Under the pieces are notes generated by a model. The model was not told the origin of the DNA, did not search any database, and saw only the letters and a program-made list of their open reading frames with translations. A stretch of DNA of 24,681 bases from JAQBFJ01 sp032123435 (GTDB lineage: Bacteria > Verrucomicrobiota > Kiritimatiellia > UBA8416 > JAQBFJ01): contig JAQBFJ010000069.1 of assembly GCA_032123435.1 (NCBI GenBank), positions 1 to 24,681 of the forward strand. The letters run 5' to 3'. The position numbers and the translations under genes are program-made. Of this stretch, positions 22,550-24,681 are shown in pieces (the stretch's first letter is position 1; the number at the start of each line of letters is the position of its first letter).

Positions 22550-24681
22550 ATAAACCTTTCCTGACAATCCTTGCTTCCATTGTAGCCATCCTGACATCAG
22601 TCGCACACGCCACAAACGCACCCCAGCATGCCGTACAGGTAAATTTGCTCAACACCAGCCCGGCAGTTAAATCAATGTCTCTATCGGATATTCCCGTTAA
22701 AAGCCTTTTTTTAAAAGAAGATGAAGAACACTTAAGACTCTACGGTTTCCATAAACACGCCCGCGGCTGGTACCGCAATATATATCCAGGCGTCGATCTG
22801 GCATGCTACGGCGATGAATACCAATTTGAATATATCTTTATTTTACAGCCGTCGGCCGACCTTGACCGGATTAAATTAAAGATCGAAAGCACCGGAAATA
22901 TCGCCATGGGCCATGATGGCAATATCATATTGTCATTCGATAACGGAGAAATCATACAGAAAACACCTGTTGTCTTCCTGCAGGAAAAGAAAACCAGACG
23001 TGAAATCGACGGAAGATACATTATCGACCGCCAGAACTATATTAATCTCAGCATCAGTGAAATGCTGAAAAAGAAAGAAAAGCTTAACGATACACCCATA
23101 GTTATCATACCAGGCGGCGACCAGCCCGGCGGCCCGCCTTATGATTTCTACTACTCTAAGTTCGAAGCCACTACAGAACAATTCTTGCGATTCCTTAACG
23201 ACGCCCAGGCCAACAGCAAAAGCCCCAAAGGCGCTAATATGTTTTTCGACAAAGTCGGTAACGTCTGGTTTGATCCGAGAATGAAAAATCTCTCTCATAA
23301 ACTCTTCGATGCAGCAAGCAGCCGCCTGATCTACAGACCTAATAAACCAGAAGGCTCCCGCTATGATCACCAGCGCGACAAAAAAGGAAACACCCTCTTC
23401 GCAAAACACCCCATAACCGGAGTATCATGGTATGGCGCCATAAAGTATTGCAACTGGCTCACTATACAATCAGGCCGGGGTCTGGCCGAATGCTGCTACA
23501 CCGAAGGTCCAAAACCTGAAGACTGGGCGCCCGTAAGCGCCACAAACTGGTCTGCCGGATTATTCGGCGAAGCAGAACGTGCTTTATGGCTCTCTCTTAA
23601 AGGCTTCCGTCTCCCTATGATCAATACTGTAGCTACTTTGACAACAACAAATACCTTTAATGAATGGCTAAAAGTAAGTTCATGGCACGCCAACACAAAC
23701 AAAACATTCGGATACGGAAGAAACACTTTCGAAGGTATTGACGCGAATACACTGAGCACCATCGCAAGACCCATTAACGATACCATGCCCATAGGCTACT
23801 TCGAAGGCAATAACTTCCTCGGCATGCAATTGCTGACCCGAGGTAACGATAACTACTACGGCGTTTTCGACCTGACAGGCAATGCCGCAGAATGGGTAAA
23901 CGACCACGGCAGGAAAGGACTGGTTGACAGCAGAGGACTATGCGGAGGCTCCTTCGCAAACGAACCAAGACCTGTATGCCAGGGCCAGATAGTACAGCCA
24001 CATATCGCCAGCCATATTACCGGATTCCGCCCATTGACAACATATATGCCGGACCAGAAAATGTTCATTCATATACTCTATAGCTTCTTCATGGAACCCA
24101 AAGATAAAATCACCGAAGAAATAAGCGAGGAAGAAGCAGCCTTGGATCTGGATGAAAAAGAAGACACAGGCGCCCTTCCAACAACACCCGAAGATTACTA
24201 CCGCACAGCAGAAGAAATAACGGAACCGGAAACAACCGGCGGCATCGGTGGCATTGTATACAAAGAAACACCAGAAGAAGAGAAGGAGACAGGCGAAGAG
24301 GAAGAAAAAGAGGAAGGAGGAGGATTTCCACCATATTATGTACCACCTACCCCGCCACCCACCCCAATAAGAATATTAACCGTGTCCTCATTAAACCCTG
24401 ATAGCGGCGTCTATATCAATATCGAACCACAGGATTTGACCAGAAGTGACGACGGATTTACCGCTTTCACAAGAATATACCAGTCCGGATCCAGTATATT
24501 ATTATCAGCACCAAACACCGCGCTTGGAAATAATGTTTTTGTCCGCTGGCTTAGAAACAGCATTATCTACAGCTTTAATAACACAGTAAATTTAACCCTA
24601 AATACCGATACAACTATGACTGCAGTATATATGCAGTCAAGAGCTCTTACTGTAAATTCATATCCATACAACGGCATCCCC
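22546..24681 (+). CDS. Secreted protein: DUF7948-like, FGE-like, acidic linker and repeat domains (3' end outside window)
   Basis: Begins at a GTG overlapping the FecR gene's stop (GTGA); 712 codons with no stop to the window end. Signal peptide 1-22 ends in VAHA. Residues about 60-185 have YRNIYPGVDL and IFILQPSADLDRIKLKI, like DUF7948, which often precedes beta-propeller repeats. About 190-500 form a formylglycine-generating-enzyme-like (SUMF1) fold: FYYSKFEATTEQFLRFLN, HPITGVSWYGAIKYCNWL, YGVFDLTGNAAEWVND, GLCGGSF and GFRPL. The GFRLP-T-EAEWEYA motif is degenerate (FRLPMINTVAT), and the two-Cys site of catalytic FGE is not evident (a lone Cys at 478), so it is probably non-catalytic. Then a Glu-rich linker (about 520-592), a Pro-rich tract, and a repeat unit (608-694) with a second beginning at about 697. 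Likely surface-exposed. Confidence 0.75.
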   Translation, partial: MNKPFLTILASIVAILTSVAHATNAPQHAVQVNLLNTSPAVKSMSLSDIPVKSLFLKEDEEHLRLYGFHKHARGWYRNIYPGVDLACYGDEYQFEYIFILQPSADLDRIKLKIESTGNIAMGHDGNIILSFDNGEIIQKTPVVFLQEKKTRREIDGRYIIDRQNYINLSISEMLKKKEKLNDTPIVIIPGGDQPGGPPYDFYYSKFEATTEQFLRFLNDAQANSKSPKGANMFFDKVGNVWFDPRMKNLSHKLFDAASSRLIYRPNKPEGSRYDHQRDKKGNTLFAKHPITGVSWYGAIKYCNWLTIQSGRGLAECCYTEGPKPEDWAPVSATNWSAGLFGEAERALWLSLKGFRLPMINTVATLTTTNTFNEWLKVSSWHANTNKTFGYGRNTFEGIDANTLSTIARPINDTMPIGYFEGNNFLGMQLLTRGNDNYYGVFDLTGNAAEWVNDHGRKGLVDSRGLCGGSFANEPRPVCQGQIVQPHIASHITGFRPLTTYMPDQKMFIHILYSFFMEPKDKITEEISEEEAALDLDEKEDTGALPTTPEDYYRTAEEITEPETTGGIGGIVYKETPEEEKETGEEEEKEEGGGFPPYYVPPTPPPTPIRILTVSSLNPDSGVYINIEPQDLTRSDDGFTAFTRIYQSGSSILLSAPNTALGNNVFVRWLRNSIIYSFNNTVNLTLNTDTTMTAVYMQSRALTVNSYPYNGIP
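24367..24681 (+). repeat. First copy and start of second copy of a TVxSxxPxSGVxI-type extracellular repeat
   Basis: Inside the preceding CDS: ILTVSSLNPDSGVYINIEP starts one beta-rich unit of about 87 residues that ends TMTAVY, and RALTVNSYPYNGIP begins a second with the same TVNS/TVSS plus Pro-Gly layout at the window edge. The pattern resembles divergent InlB B-like repeats of surface proteins. More copies are expected beyond the window. Confidence 0.55.

Noticed and set aside
1..24681. tRNA, rRNA, CRISPR arrays, IS elements, att sites or phage genes
   Set aside because: Read through the gaps and coding context without finding cloverleaf, spacer-repeat, transposase or integrase signals.

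Overview
This looks like a chromosomal segment from a Gram-negative bacterium of moderate GC content, with inner- and outer-membrane signatures (lipoprotein signal, small beta-barrel, YajC/SecDF). My best guess is the PVC superphylum, perhaps Kiritimatiellota, Lentisphaerota or a neighbour. The reasons are a fused SecDF, a type II (eukaryote-like) IleRS, CPxCG zinc-ribbon/coiled-coil proteins, Deg9-type proteases, and a large secreted protein joining a formylglycine-enzyme-like domain to a repeat of the 'TVxSxxPxSGVxI' type. This placement is from memory of protein style and was not searched.

Region by region. 1-1036 (+) holds the end of thiL (thiamine-phosphate kinase) and tsaE (tRNA t6A synthesis ATPase). 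1018-4170 (-) is a full type II ileS whose 3' end overlaps tsaE tail to tail. 4281-10094 (+) is a block of cell-envelope genes: a small beta-barrel-like protein, an active Deg9-like serine protease, a translationally coupled paralogue that has lost its catalytic serine and aspartate, a small membrane protein, a membrane-anchored coiled-coil protein, a tiny lipoprotein, and a zinc-ribbon membrane protein. 10138-10752 (-) is a stand-alone CoaB. 10900-13361 (+) has an MBL-fold hydrolase, a coiled-coil protein and a GT4 glycosyltransferase. 13371-21282 (-) is a long co-directional housekeeping series, transcribed aroC, tgt, yajC, secDF, recJ, rpmB and then a zinc-ribbon/coiled-coil protein; aroC and tgt overlap by 4 nt, and secDF and recJ are 5 nt apart. 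21524-24681 (+) is a FecR-domain protein coupled to a large secreted protein that runs off the window.

The most interesting points are these. (i) The tandem protease/pseudoprotease pair of Deg9 type. (ii) The FecR plus DUF7948-like/FGE-like/repeat protein pair. (iii) Several plus-strand genes without a Shine-Dalgarno have -35/-10-like hexamers placed so that transcription would start at or within a few bases of the ATG, suggesting leaderless mRNAs, whereas most minus-strand genes have clear GGAGG-like sites. No tRNA, rRNA, CRISPR array, IS element or phage gene was recognised. No gene-free stretch exceeds 300 bases; the longest is 21283-21523.
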